Source: Sialis fuliginosa (Eukaryota > Arthropoda > Insecta > Megaloptera > Sialidae). From it: a DNA stretch of 64,000 nucleotides. Both the position numbers and the translations under genes were made by a program. Where the stretch lies: contig OY540810.1 in the NCBI GenBank assembly GCA_961205875.1, forward strand, positions 27,466,001-27,530,000, given 5' to 3'. This document shows, piece by piece, positions 46,495 through 57,128 of this stretch (positions are counted from its first letter, which is position 1; every line of letters starts with the position of its first letter). A model generated the notes under the pieces. The model ran no database searches and was not told the DNA's origin. It worked only from the letters and a program-made list of their open reading frames with translations.

Positions 46495-46589
46495 GGTACA
46501 TACCTATGTTTAAGCGAATTTACAGAGGAATGTTATAATTTTTTTAAAGCAAATTGATGAACAAGGGTCTGGTGGTCCCCTTGACAGTA

Positions 46590-46770
46590 CCTTTTAACCA
46601 ATCAGCTTGGGCACACCAGATGACGTATTTCCCTTTCTCGCGTTACAAGGCTATATTTGTTATGATTGGGCACATCATTCCCCCTCTCCACATTTGTGCA
46701 TCACAGATGACGTATTTCTCTCTCTCTCTCGTGCCGAGCTACTAAGGCTACTTTGTTCATGACATACCTT
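46590..46770 (+). repeat. imperfect direct duplication with CAGATGACGTATTTC motif
   Basis: The order ATTGGGCACA/CTTGGGCACA, CAGATGACGTATTTC, CTCTCTC/CTTTCTCGCG, then CAAGGCTA/TAAGGCTA occurs twice, about 90 bp apart. TGACGTA resembles a CRE/AP-1-type half site. It could be a tandemly duplicated regulatory block or a repeat end. The simple (CT)n near 46723 belongs to the second unit. Confidence 0.55.
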
Positions 46771-47940
46771 GGGTTTTTGGTATGTTGAACTTGAATCCGT
46801 TCCCTAAATCGAACCTTAAAGTGCAAAAAATGAAAACAAATAGAATTATATTTCCCTTATAAAATAAATAAGTATATGATTTTTCCCCGAGATATATTAG
46901 TTAGAAAATAATGTGACATTTGTACTTTCATTTGTAAAAATAGCATATTTTCAAACTACTTTATCTTGTTGAAAAAAAACCGTATAGTGGAAAGTAAAAG
47001 TTCATTTTAAAGGGGAAAGGTAGTGCTATTTGTAACTGTGAACGAAAACTTTAGAAAAAGTTGCTTGTTTGATAATATATTCATAAATATGCCAAACATC
47101 GTCATTTTTTTAAATATAATTTTGTATTATGAGAATCTCAGCTAATTGAGCAATTTGGGGGAACTCAATCGGTTTCAGTACACTAAAAAATGGTACATCA
47201 GTAACATTAAATAATTAAGATGTAGTTACAGGTATGTCTAGATTTATATACCTACATTATCCCTAAATAATATTCGAACACGGGTTTTAAACAACTCATA
47301 TAATATATCATACAACTTATATATCAATACAACTCGAATACAGTTATTTTGTTCTAATTATATTTTTGTATATATCATACACAATTTTTCTGACATATGA
47401 CATGTATACATTATATCTAACAATAAGTCAGTACGCACCTTATTGCTTTCTATTCATATTTTGTTTTTCATACATCTTCTAGATTATTTACCTAATGTTT
47501 AATTCAAAATGATTAAATTTCAAATTGTGAAAAATAAAATTATATTCTTAAAAATATATTATTTTTCAAGTAAGATTCTGTAGCAAATTGTGAATAATAC
47601 TCGTATATTGAAGTCAACTTATTCTTCACGGTTTCTTTGAATATAAGAAGCGAAATTCAATAAGATTATATATGTTCGAATAATTTTCAACAATCATTAT
47701 AAAGTATGTAAGAAGCGAACATTAAATTTTCTTTTTCTGATTTAAAAATAGCACTCTGAATGCAAGAAAATGGAATCTGGATACGAACACAATGGTTCAC
47801 AAATATGCACTTTATAATCCATAAATCATCCAGAGCAATCTGGCTGCACAAGAGTTGCCAATAAGATATCCCTAGATAACGTACATCTACATACAAAAGA
47901 CGAAGTATAACAACTCTCTGAGAGATAGATACGCATCTAA
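46771..47940. other. AT-rich DNA, nothing recognised
   Basis: No element or gene supported. Confidence 0.5.
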
Positions 47941-48190
47941 AATCTTCCCCCACTGCCACTTCCCTTCCACTTTACTCTCAACGTGAAAAGGATGTCTGTA
48001 TGGTAAGTACAGCTCCCCCCACCAACGCGCGGCCACCACCCTCGCCCCATTGGTCCCGCTCCACGCGTCCGCCCCCACTCTCTGCAGCAATGCGGCACAC
48101 AGTACGAGGCAGCACGTAAAAGGGGGTTTGGGCGTTGTGTGGTGGGGGCTCACGACTGCTAGTGGTGGGATAATAGTGGAGATGTTCTGT
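47941..48190. promoter_or_regulatory. GC-rich CpG island-like block, candidate promoter or first exon
   Basis: The most GC-rich block in the window. It contains GCCCCATTGGTCCCG (an inverted CCAAT box), several CpGs including CCAACGCGCGGCC and CCACGCGTCCGCCCCC, and GGTAAGTACAG at 48002-48012, a near-consensus splice donor on the plus strand. A 131-codon minus-strand frame (47887-48282) crosses it but has the composition of read-through GC-rich DNA and matches no family. A TATA-less promoter or a 5' exon is possible. The motifs are seen; function is inferred. Confidence 0.33.
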
Positions 48191-48618
48191 TTCTTTTGAG
48201 ATGTAATTTTAAAAAAGAAACAATAATGCTTTATTGAATATCTTATCACTATGAAAATACGTATACATAGTAAGGAAAACAATATTTGTTGTTATTAACT
48301 GTTTGTGCAGTGAATGGAAATTTCCCTGATAATGGAATGTAATTTTACCGTGTATATAATATACATATATTATGACATATAACGTATTCATATACAGGCA
48401 TATAGTATTGTGATAGAATCACCTACTTATAAATTGTCATAATATTTGGTGAATATTTTGTCAAATGTGGTGGATGAACTAAATATTGTATACAAAATTC
48501 ATTGGATTTTCCCAAAAAAATTAAAACACGCAAATATCCATGAAAGACACAAAGTTAAACTGAAATACTACACATAAATAGAACAAACAACTCAGTTTAC
48601 AAAAGAAAAACACAAACA
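48191..48618. other. AT-rich DNA, nothing recognised
   Basis: No supported feature. Confidence 0.45.
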
Positions 48619-48907
48619 AAGTCCGAAAATGGCCAGTTTTCAGTTCAAATATATATGTATGTATGTATTATTTAATGAAATCTAACAGGTTATGCGTTCA
48701 GCAAACTTTTCTCCACATTCTACATATTAAATAAAACTGTATAGTCCTTTCATAAGCGGCTGTACAGACAAAAAATAGGATCAAGTTTGAGTTTCGTTTG
48801 GATAAGCACTTTAGCAAAAAAAAAATAATGTATAAACATAATCAGTAGATATTTGAATTCCTAACATTTGACACTGAATAACTAAAAACTAGCCATTTTT
48901 GGACCTT
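48619..48907. mobile_element. short inverted-repeat element (AAGGTCCAAAAATGGC termini)
   Basis: The left end AAGTCCGAAAATGGCCAGTT and the right end, complementary to AAGGTCCAAAAATGGCTAGT, form an imperfect TIR of about 28 bp over a 289-bp AT-rich element. A TATG tetranucleotide run lies near 48655. No target duplication could be fixed. Confidence 0.55.
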
Positions 48908-49140
48908 GTGCTCATTGGAACTTTTGATCAGCAGGACATGAACTACAACATACTTTAGTTTCAGTCAATTTGACTGTATCTTTATTATAATTGGTTTTGT
49001 GAGGGGTCCTTAGTAATGCGATTTACTGTTCTTCAAAATGTGTGAGATCCAACATCTCTCTTACGTGATTCTTATTTTATTAAAACATATTTTCTCTAAT
49101 TCGAACGTTTCAAAGTAATTAAAAAAAATCGATGTCAGTG

Positions 49141-49390
49141 AACATTCGTATCCGGTTGAAAGATCGTTTTCAAAAATTGGAGTTTTTCTTCCCAGACAAA
49201 AATTAATCTCAAATATAAAATTTCACCCTTCTACGATTTGACGTATTTGAGTTACAGCGCTTACAGACCGACAGACGGACACATAGATATCATGGAAAAA
49301 ATAGTCAGAATAGATTCAGGGAAGGTCAAAATAGATAATTCCATCAAAATCCTGATTTCGAAAAAAATCGGCTTCACAATTCTTACTTAA
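49141..49390 (-). repeat. dispersed repeat (CTGTCTGTCTGT family), copy 2
   Basis: Reverse complement of the 5334-5575 repeat. Here it reads CGGTTGAAAGATCG, TTGAGTTACAGCGCTTACAG, ACCGACAGACGGACAC, ATTCAGGGAAGGTC, ATAGATAATTCCATCAAAAT and CGGCTTCACAATTCTTA. The ends correspond in both copies, which suggests a defined unit of about 240-250 bp. Confidence 0.68.
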
Positions 49391-49629
49391 ATATTATATG
49401 TATGTGTATATTTTATATACATGGGTATAAGAAATTAAAAAACCTAGCAGATATTCCTTTATTTATTTTAAAATCCAGGATTCTTGTTTGCCATCCTTGC
49501 CATGGTCACTATTAACTTAAGCCAGAAACTCTTTTTACATTTGAGAGACCTTTTAAATGAAATTATAAATAACATATTTAGAATAGCTATTGAAATACGT
49601 GTGTCTCTTACAACTCTTACAACTTTTAA

Positions 49630-50283
49630 GGGGGCAGACCCAGTTGGGACTTCCAAAAAAAGTTCTTTTTTAGGAATTTTTTTTTGGCCACGCATTAAAA
49701 TAATAATTAACAAATGTTGATAACAAAATATTAAAAAATAAGTGGGATACAGAAAATTTGAGAGGGGTTAAAAAAAAGTGTTTTGCCGTGATCATTGCTG
49801 CTCGTCACTAGATCATCTGAAATAAAAAACAAACAAAAGGGATCATTAGCTAATGACATAATGCTCCGGATGAATGAAGGGATTTGAAAAATTTTGAATT
49901 TTCACAAAATGGCGGATATTGAAAGTCAAAGTTCTATTCACTCGCATTTTCGGCTATAAAAAAAATAATAATTGTCAAAAAAAATCCTTCGTTCATCCGG
50001 AGGACAATTATGTATAGAATAAGTGAGAAAAATTTCAAACCGATCGGCAAAACCGTTCTCAAGTTACAGTGATCACCGACTTCGAAAACATGGTTTTGAG
50101 AAAAACGCGTATAAAGTTTTGAGTACGAACTGCATGCAGATAAAAAATTATTTTGGAACTTACACTAAATCGTCTATGGACAGGACATTTGTCTGAAATT
50201 TTCAGAGAATACTTTTGAAATATTCTACTTTGAGAAAATGCAAAAAAATGGATTTTTTCAAAATTCTAACTGGGTCTGCCTCC
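49630..50283. mobile_element. piggyBac-like MITE (TTAA target site), 654 bp
   Basis: TTAA (49626-49629) precedes GGGGGCAGACCCAGTT, and the complement of GGAGGCAGACCCAGTT precedes TTAA (50284-50287). The 16-bp TIR has one mismatch. Inside, CTCCGGATGAATGAAGG (49863) and its near complement CCTTCGTTCATCCGGAGG (49986) form a long internal stem. The overlapping open frames at the left edge are accidental. Confidence 0.8.
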
Positions 50284-50287
50284 TTAA

Positions 50288-52589
50288 ATGAAATATTGTT
50301 ACTTTAATAGAGCGCAATCATATTTGTTCCCATCAGTTTCATATCCAAAAAAATATAATATATAGGTAAATGCTGAATGGGTATATCATAAAATCATAAT
50401 AATAACTAAGGTTTAAGCATCCAGAATAAACAGAGGTATTTATATTTAGTGAAGATGTCTGTTTGCTTAAAACCCCCGGGGGCCGGGCCTGTGTGTATAT
50501 TGTCTATTTGCTTTGAAGCTAGATAGTTTAAGTTTTGATGGAGCATTGTTTTATTTCAGTAATTGCTGCGGGGAACGATTAAGACTTTGTGCATTTGTTC
50601 AAAGAAACAGAGAATGGTCGGAACTGTTATTTTTAACGGCCTTGCTACACAGAATTAACATTATAAACATCTCTCCATAAAGCTGACGATAAGGATGTTG
50701 ATCTTAATAAAGAATATTATGTATACTAGGGTAGAGTTTTATTTAGAGCTTAGCTTTACGATTACGTAAACATTCGTTGTCGGAAATTTTATAGGGTCTT
50801 GTGTACATCTACAAGGGATCCGTCATTTTAGTGACGTAGTTCATGTTTAATTTTAGTTACTGAACATGTTTTCAGTATCTTAAAATGCTGACACAGTGTG
50901 TAAAATAAATTAGATCTGGTACAATTTTAAATAAAATCATTAAACAAGAATGACTGGTAAAGTTGTAAATAATTTTACACTTCACATTTTCATGGAAGAC
51001 GTGACTTTTACTAGTCTGGTCCTGGATATCTCAACTTTTCTTTATGTGACCTTATACTTCAGAGATATGACATCATAACCTGTTTTTTAAATAGCTTTCT
51101 TTACTGTTTATATCATAAATACTTCTAACCTAACCCCATAACTATATAGCCACTGTAAATGAAAATATTTATTTTTGTTTATATTAATATAATACAATAA
51201 ATCGAATTGTAATAGCCAGTATGGAACTTTTTAATACATATTAATGGTGCTGTATGGGTGCGTATCGAAATCTCTGACAGAGATGTAATTTTATATGAAG
51301 ATATAAGGTAGGTATAATGCTAAGTGTATAATCCTTAGTATCACCACCTCAAATACGCTGGGTTTCATGAGTGACTCCTACCTGGATAACTCCAGGGCAG
51401 AATCCTATCCCACCGGTAATCCCAGTCTGCTAAGTATATATGCTGGCTGTGTGTGGGAATATTAAAGCAGTCAAATATTAACAACAAGTAATAATGTAGT
51501 TATGAAATTTTGAGTAAATATATTGATAATTGTATATTAAAGTTGGCCAACGCATTGTTTTCCAAAAAAGTCATAATTTTGCACTTAATATGATATTATT
51601 TATATGGATGTAAAGAGAATAAAAAGGCCTAATTAATGATATAAGAAAAATGTATAATGATATGACGCCACGTAAGAAAATTTAGATTGCCAAGTTGTCG
51701 TAAATAATCAGTAAATTTTCTATACAAAATATTTTTTTGTAAAGTTCATATTTTAGGCTGTATAATAATCTCCGTTACTTTTGATTCAACCTGTGTATTT
51801 TGAATATTTTGTGTACTTGTTGTATTATAGAAATTTAAATCTAAATAGTATTTATTAGATATTTTTTAAATTACATACTTTTTTCTTTATATCAAAACTT
51901 AACATACATTTTGGCAACAAAAATAAGGAAATATTATTAATATTAGTAAAAAATATGTGAATAAAGTTTTTAGTTTTTTATATACCATAAATGATATAAA
52001 CAATATAGTGTACAAAGAACCAAATTACTTGATGCTATAAATATTATAATAAATAGCGCACGTGATTTGAATGAAGAAACGAAAAAGAAGAGAACAGAAG
52101 GCAATGAAAAAACAGATTGGCCAAAAGCAATCACATTGGGAAACATAAATAATTTTAAACTACCAGTCAGAAATAAATTTAAAACAATCAGTGAACAGAA
52201 AAAGGGAAAACAAAGTCAAGTAAATATTAATGTGAAGTAAAAAAACACCAACTTCAACACAAACAAATTTTACTACCGAAAATATACTCATGAAAATTGC
52301 GAAAAGATAAAATATACTTTTTTGGATGAATTGGCTGAAGTTATTAACAGACAGATAAGAAATTAAAATGACCAACAAATATTACCTAAAAAGTCGAGAT
52401 CAAAAAAAATGCTATATATAGGTAGTAATATTGTGTGATTTTTTAAAATTACTATTTCTCAAATCAAATAAGTAAGTAAAAAACTAATCATGTAGAATAA
52501 AGAATAAGGCAATGTTTTTTAAAATGATTATTGAGGAAGCAGTTTATATAAGACTAAAATCATGAAAAATTTGTATAACAAAAATTATT
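50288..52589. other. AT-rich DNA with a mixed patch at 51290-51470
   Basis: The patch (CACCACCTCAAATACGCTGG, CTACCTGGATAACTCCAGGG, CCCACCGGTAATCCCAG) has normal composition and contains short self-complementary pieces such as CTGGATAACTCCAG. No TIR pair or gene supported. Confidence 0.4.
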
Positions 52590-52597
52590 ATGCTAGT

Positions 52598-52858
52598 CAG
52601 TGACGCATTATAAAAATAAGGGGCCTCAGTCCTCATTTTTTGGTCGAAAAAAATTAAAACATTTATAGAAAACATCATTCAAAGATACCTTTTTTGTTCC
52701 TTAAGCAATTGTGAGGGCCAAAAAGGATTATTTGAACAGAAAAACGAAAGTCTTTAAATATACATACAATTTTTTACTTATTTCCTGAGCTTGGGTTCTC
52801 CTTTTACCTTGGGGTCATAGGCAGTTGCCTAAAGTGGCTACTGTGTAACGCGACACTG
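52598..52858. mobile_element. hAT MITE, 261 bp, perfect 8-bp target duplication
   Basis: Ends are CAGTGACGCATTA and the complement of CAGTGTCGCGTTA. ATGCTAGT flanks both sides exactly (52590-52597 and 52859-52866). The CAGTG start and 8-bp duplication fit hAT. The interior is non-coding. Its right end is only 39 bp from the Tigger-type MITE. Confidence 0.87.
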
Positions 52859-52897
52859 ATGCTAGTTTAGATAATTGAGGAATAGATCAATATTATA

Positions 52898-53703
52898 CAG
52901 TAGAAACCGGTTATAACGACATCGAAGGGACCGGAATTTTAGGTCGTTATAACCGATTGTCGTAATAACCGATAATTAGAATTTTTTTAAGGTAATTTAT
53001 CGGAAAAACTAAAAATTTCATGAGTATGCTGAAATTATGTAAAATTCACCATCTGTGAGTGAAGATATCGTCAAAATAAAACTATGAGAATAATAATATA
53101 TAAAACATTTACGAATATTATATGATATTCAGAAGCGATACTCAACGTTATTTTACGGAAACATAGTGTGTTCTGATTGGTTACTCTCCACCAATCATGT
53201 ACGTACCAATACGATTTGAAATCTACATCTGTTTTCTGTTTATTAGAATTAAACCTAACCTACAAAACATGATGTATTATGTCAAACAATATTTTTTATT
53301 ATACAAAAAATTAAAATCAAATATATAATTTAAAACTTTTTATTTGGAAATTAAATTAAATAATACAAAGTAGGGTACCTACAGACTATAGACATTATAA
53401 CATGTATTTATTTTAAATATTCTGTAATTTTAGTTTGCAACACAGATGTACGTATGTATTTTGTAGCTGACGTTGCAGTTTAACTAAAAATTGAAACAAA
53501 AGTCGGTCCGTCGTACAAATCGATAAAATTGTCCGAAAATATTGTACAGATAGTCGTTAAAACCGGTATTTCGTTGTAAGCGATGTCGTTATAAACGGTA
53601 TATTATAAAAGGCAATCATATGGGATTTAGCCGAGACTTTTATTCTGCGTCGTTATAACCGGTACGTCGTTATAACCGATGTCGTTATAACCGGTTTCTA
53701 CTG
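52898..53703. mobile_element. Tigger/pogo-type MITE, 806 bp, perfect 27-bp TIR
   Basis: The TIR starts CAGTAGAAACCGGTTATAAC and continues GACATCG, identical on both ends over 27 bp, with TA on each side (52896-52897 and 53704-53705). The motif GTCGTTATAACCG or close variants occurs at least eight times in the subterminal regions. The interior is AT-rich and non-coding. Perfect TIRs suggest fairly recent activity in trans. Confidence 0.92.
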
Positions 53704-53743
53704 TATATACATTTCATAAGAAAATAAATTTCCAATCTATATA

Positions 53744-54325
53744 CGTGAACATCGTTTGTCGTACGTTTTTATTATAAAAGGAGTGAATGAAACTTATATC
53801 ATTCGAAAGGTACTGTGCCGTAGATGTGCACAAAAAAATCATGTGTGTATGTTGTAAAAAAAGAAGTTAACATACACACATGATTTTTCCTCTCGCTGTT
53901 TATTTCCCCTTGCATCGTTCAACTGCATACCAGCGCCACCAGACGGCAAAAATAAATAGTTTTGGGGTTCTGTCAAACGTAGAGAATACCAAATCAATTC
54001 GCGTTCAATTTCAGTGTTTTTATTTGGAAATTTTTGTTCTAATTAATAGCTTTTACTCTTAATAATAGCAAACGAAGTAAGTATCCAATTTTTAATTTAT
54101 TCATTTACGATTTCACTTATTTTTTACTAATAGTAAACGGAAATATATTTGTGTCATCTATTATTGTTTTTATATGTATATTATGATGATATGTATATTA
54201 ATATGTAGGTGAACATCGAAAATTGTCGTACTTTATTTTTGTATTTATTATAAAAGGAGTGAAAGGGTTAGGTAAGTACTGTGCCATAGATGTGCACAAA
54301 AAATCATGTGTGTATGTTACCGTTA
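53744..54325 (+). repeat. two-copy direct duplication of about 110 bp
   Basis: GTGAACATCG, a TCGTAC block, ATTATAAAAGGAGTGAA, TACTGTGCC and AGATGTGCACAAAAAA followed by TCATGTGTGTATGTT occur at 53744-53855 and again at 54209-54325. Between them lies a mixed-composition stretch (CAGCGCCACCAGACGGCAAA near 53930). This could be the two long direct ends of one element, or a local duplication. Confidence 0.65.
53835..53887. repeat. long perfect hairpin (AATCATGTGTGTATGTT)
   Basis: AAAATCATGTGTGTATGTT is followed after about 15 nt by its exact complement AACATACACACATGATTTT, a 19-bp stem. It sits at the end of the first copy of the 110-bp duplication. Only the left half is present in the second copy. 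Confidence 0.88.
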
Positions 54326-55090
54326 AGGCAAATAAAATATTGGTCAAATTTCGACAATAGGCGTCACTAGTATTATTTAAATTACTATTACTGTCCTCAG
54401 GTTACAATGCAGCAAGCATATTTCCTGAAATTTTTATAATAAAATATAACATACAATTTTTGCTGCGCATATTTTTTGTTATTATCATCACTTGTAAAAA
54501 TTAAAAAAAGTAACAGCAAACTTATTAAATTAAAAATTACAAGCATCAAAAAATATCATTCTGCTTTCTTTTATATCTAAAACAAAATCATAAAATATAC
54601 AAAAAATATAATTTAGTTATGTGATGTTTTATCAACCTAATACATCCACGACGCGGACGGAAGGAAGACGGAACATTTAAGTTAATGTGTTCTAATGAAA
54701 TTAGCTCTTATACACCATATCAAGTAGAAAAATATATTAAATGATGTTGCAAATTTATTAAACGGCGTCAGTGTAATCAAATTCAAATCACGAAGATCAA
54801 AGTACAGAATTAAGATTCGTTTCCTGTCTTGATTATATTCGTGTATGAGTTTATATACATTAAATTTGTTACGCTCAGTGGCGGTTCGTCAAAAGATCAT
54901 TTTCTATAAACACAATACAAACAATAGTTGTTTATCACAAAGGCACTATTTTGTTAAAGCACCGAGTACCTATTCAGATGTGATATATAAAAACATTAAT
55001 TTGTACTGTAACATTAACATTAAAAATATTTTAATTATTTTTATTTGATCTATTTTCTATAAATATAAATAGTTTACGAACGTCACTTAT
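54326..55090. other. AT-rich DNA, nothing recognised
   Basis: No gene or element supported. Confidence 0.5.
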
Positions 55091-55674
55091 AGGGTCAACT
55101 GGGGTAAAAGTGAAACAAAATACAAATCTTTAATGTTTTTTGACAGTTAACGATACAAATTTATATTTTAATTTTTTCTACTAGATGCGCTTATGAATAA
55201 CCATTTTAAATACTTACGTCATTTGAACTGTACGATACAACACGGACTTTAAAAATGAAAAAAGTGTGTTTAATTTTTAACCTCTAATTTGGGAAAAAGT
55301 GAAACAGGTAAGGGAAAAAGTGAAACAGACCTCTAATGGAAAATATTTCACGAAAAATTAAAAGAAAACTTTGATTTATCTTCTTTGTAGTATATTAATG
55401 TGAAATTGTAACTTTAATTAATATTTGAGCTATACAGAAAGTTATGTGCAAAGAATTAAAATTTAATTCACACGTTTTGACATCGACTAACAGGGAAATC
55501 TGTAGGAGTGACACATCAATTATTAGGCGATTCATATTTTCAGGTCGCTTTAACAAACCTTTAATGATGATATCAGTTTTTATAATTCTTCTATAAACAA
55601 ATTAGTTTTTTAGTTGCAAGCTTGTTTAACTTTTACCCTATTTTTGGTGTTTCATATTTACCCCGCTCGACCCT
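55091..55674. mobile_element. MITE with GGGGTAAAAGTGAAAC termini, 584 bp
   Basis: The left end AGGGTCAACTGGGGTAAAAG is matched by the complement of the right end (AGGGTCGAGCGGGGTAAATA), both followed by TGAAAC, for about 26 bp with several mismatches. The block GGGAAAAAGTGAAACAG occurs twice internally near 55291-55327. No transposase frame. The flanks contain TA/AT but the duplication is not certain. Confidence 0.7.
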
Positions 55675-56712
55675 AATCAAAAAATTTATCATGGATGCCA
55701 CGAGTAGACTTTCTTATACTTAATACTTAAACTATTTATGTGTTTCTATTTTTATTAAAAATATATTTCTGACAAACTAATTTCTCGAATTATTTTTGAA
55801 ATCGTGCAAATAAGAAAAAAATGTTTTGATTAAAAATTGCAGAGAATATTATGATCTATAATTTACGTCCGATTCATTTTTCTATCATTTATGATTTAGT
55901 CAGAAAGTACGTACACTTAATTAACAGTGTATAGGAAAGTCCCGCGGTAACTATGGCAGTATTTCCATATAATTAAAAACATGTACACTGTTCAATCTCA
56001 GTAATATGTATACGAATTTTTTTTTTTTAAATAAATAAATAAATAAATGGATATTTTAATAATAATAAATCGTTTACGTACAAAAATGAACAGCTTTCAT
56101 TTGACACCTTACTCACTAGGATTAAAAAAAAAAATTGTTGGCCCCTTAAAAAAATGACAAATAATTTAAAAAAAATATAATTGACAGTGAGTTCATAGAT
56201 TGGAAGCATAAAACTAATTCCATGTTCCGCTACTGGTATGCATACAATTAAATTTGTTACGAAAGACGGGTGAGGTGAGGGCGTAGAGGAAGGTGATGTT
56301 TACTTTCGTCTCTTTAATTATATTTATTCTTGATTTTTAAAACAAATTTCCTCCGCAAATATTGACGTATGAGTGAATTATCTTCACAAGACAGGATGAT
56401 GTAAACAAACGGCGAAGCTTGATACAGACAAAGGTAAACTTCTCATGCTCGTGTTTGTTAGACTTGGACGGAGGTGGAATTATTTTTTCTGCCCAGTAAA
56501 AGAAAATATCAAAATTTATTCGAAACTGCTTGGTAATTATTGATTGGACTAACCCAGGCAATTTTTTTATCACATCTGGTATTTTCTTGTATATATTCTG
56601 ATACAATTATTTACATAAATTTTTTGTTTTAGGATCATAGTTTTCTTATATTTATAACTTGTATATTTTGGGTTTTACAAGTCTTGAGGATTCTGCGGTG
56701 ATCTTGATATAG
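55675..56712. other. AT-rich DNA, nothing recognised
   Basis: An (AAAT)n run at about 56029-56047 is the only simple repeat. An 89-codon minus-strand frame at 56337-56606 has no family match. Confidence 0.45.
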
Positions 56713-56898
56713 ATCTTGGATTCTGGGTGTAAGCCGCGTCGGTTTGGTCGTGTTATCGGCTAACGTTTCGTCACACATTGTAGTGGACGTCTTCAGGGCA
56801 CTTTTAGAAGAGCCCTGAAGGTGTTCATTACAATATGTGGCGAAACGTTGGCCGATAACACAACCAAATCGACCCGGCTTATACTCAGAAGCCAAGAT
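56713..56898. repeat. foldback repeat with hammerhead-like core in both arms
   Basis: A 186-bp inverted repeat with arms of about 85 bp and a 10-14 nt loop. The outer ends are ATCTTGG and CCAAGAT. On the minus strand the left arm gives CTGAAGA (56790-56796), a helix GTCCAC...GTGTGAC, and GAAACGTT. On the plus strand the right arm gives CTGAAGG (56815-56821), a helix and GAAACGTT (from 56842). Flanking GCC/GGC can form a short stem I in the right arm. It is about 80-85% matched between arms and is related to 5596-5746. Confidence 0.85.
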
Positions 56899-57128
56899 TC
56901 ATATTTTGGGTTTTGATTATTATTTATATGTTTTTATTATCTTCAGTATAAGAAATAACAATATATTATGTATAAAATTCACACAAAGCTTGAATAATTA
57001 TAATTTTTTTAAGTATGCGTTCTTGGTCGTTGTTCATATGAACTAAGTTTCCGAATTGTTGTCCAAGTTGTCGTATTTCTTCAGTTTTAGAAATATTAAG
57101 GAGAAGGCTCCGATACAATTTCAGAAAC

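Larger units (their letters stand above)
44717..46583. mobile_element. foldback element with tRNA-like loop, split by a hAT insertion
   Basis: The left arm starts CAAGGGGACCAC (44717) and passes through CAATTTGCTTTAAAAAAATT and ATTCCTCTGCAAATTCGC. The right arm (46503-46583) shows the same blocks as the reverse complement. The left arm has about 70 nt not present in the right. The arms close at TATGTAC / GTACATA and enclose a loop of about 110 nt holding a tRNA-like sequence. A 1503-bp hAT element is inserted at the loop edge, so the foldback is the older element. Without the insertion it would be about 356 bp. Confidence 0.75.

Noticed and set aside
47887-48282. 131-codon minus-strand frame across the GC-rich block
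   Set aside because: GC-rich DNA lacks stops by composition. The translation resembles no family, and the ends extend into AT-rich sequence with no coding character. The block itself is kept as a possible promoter or exon.
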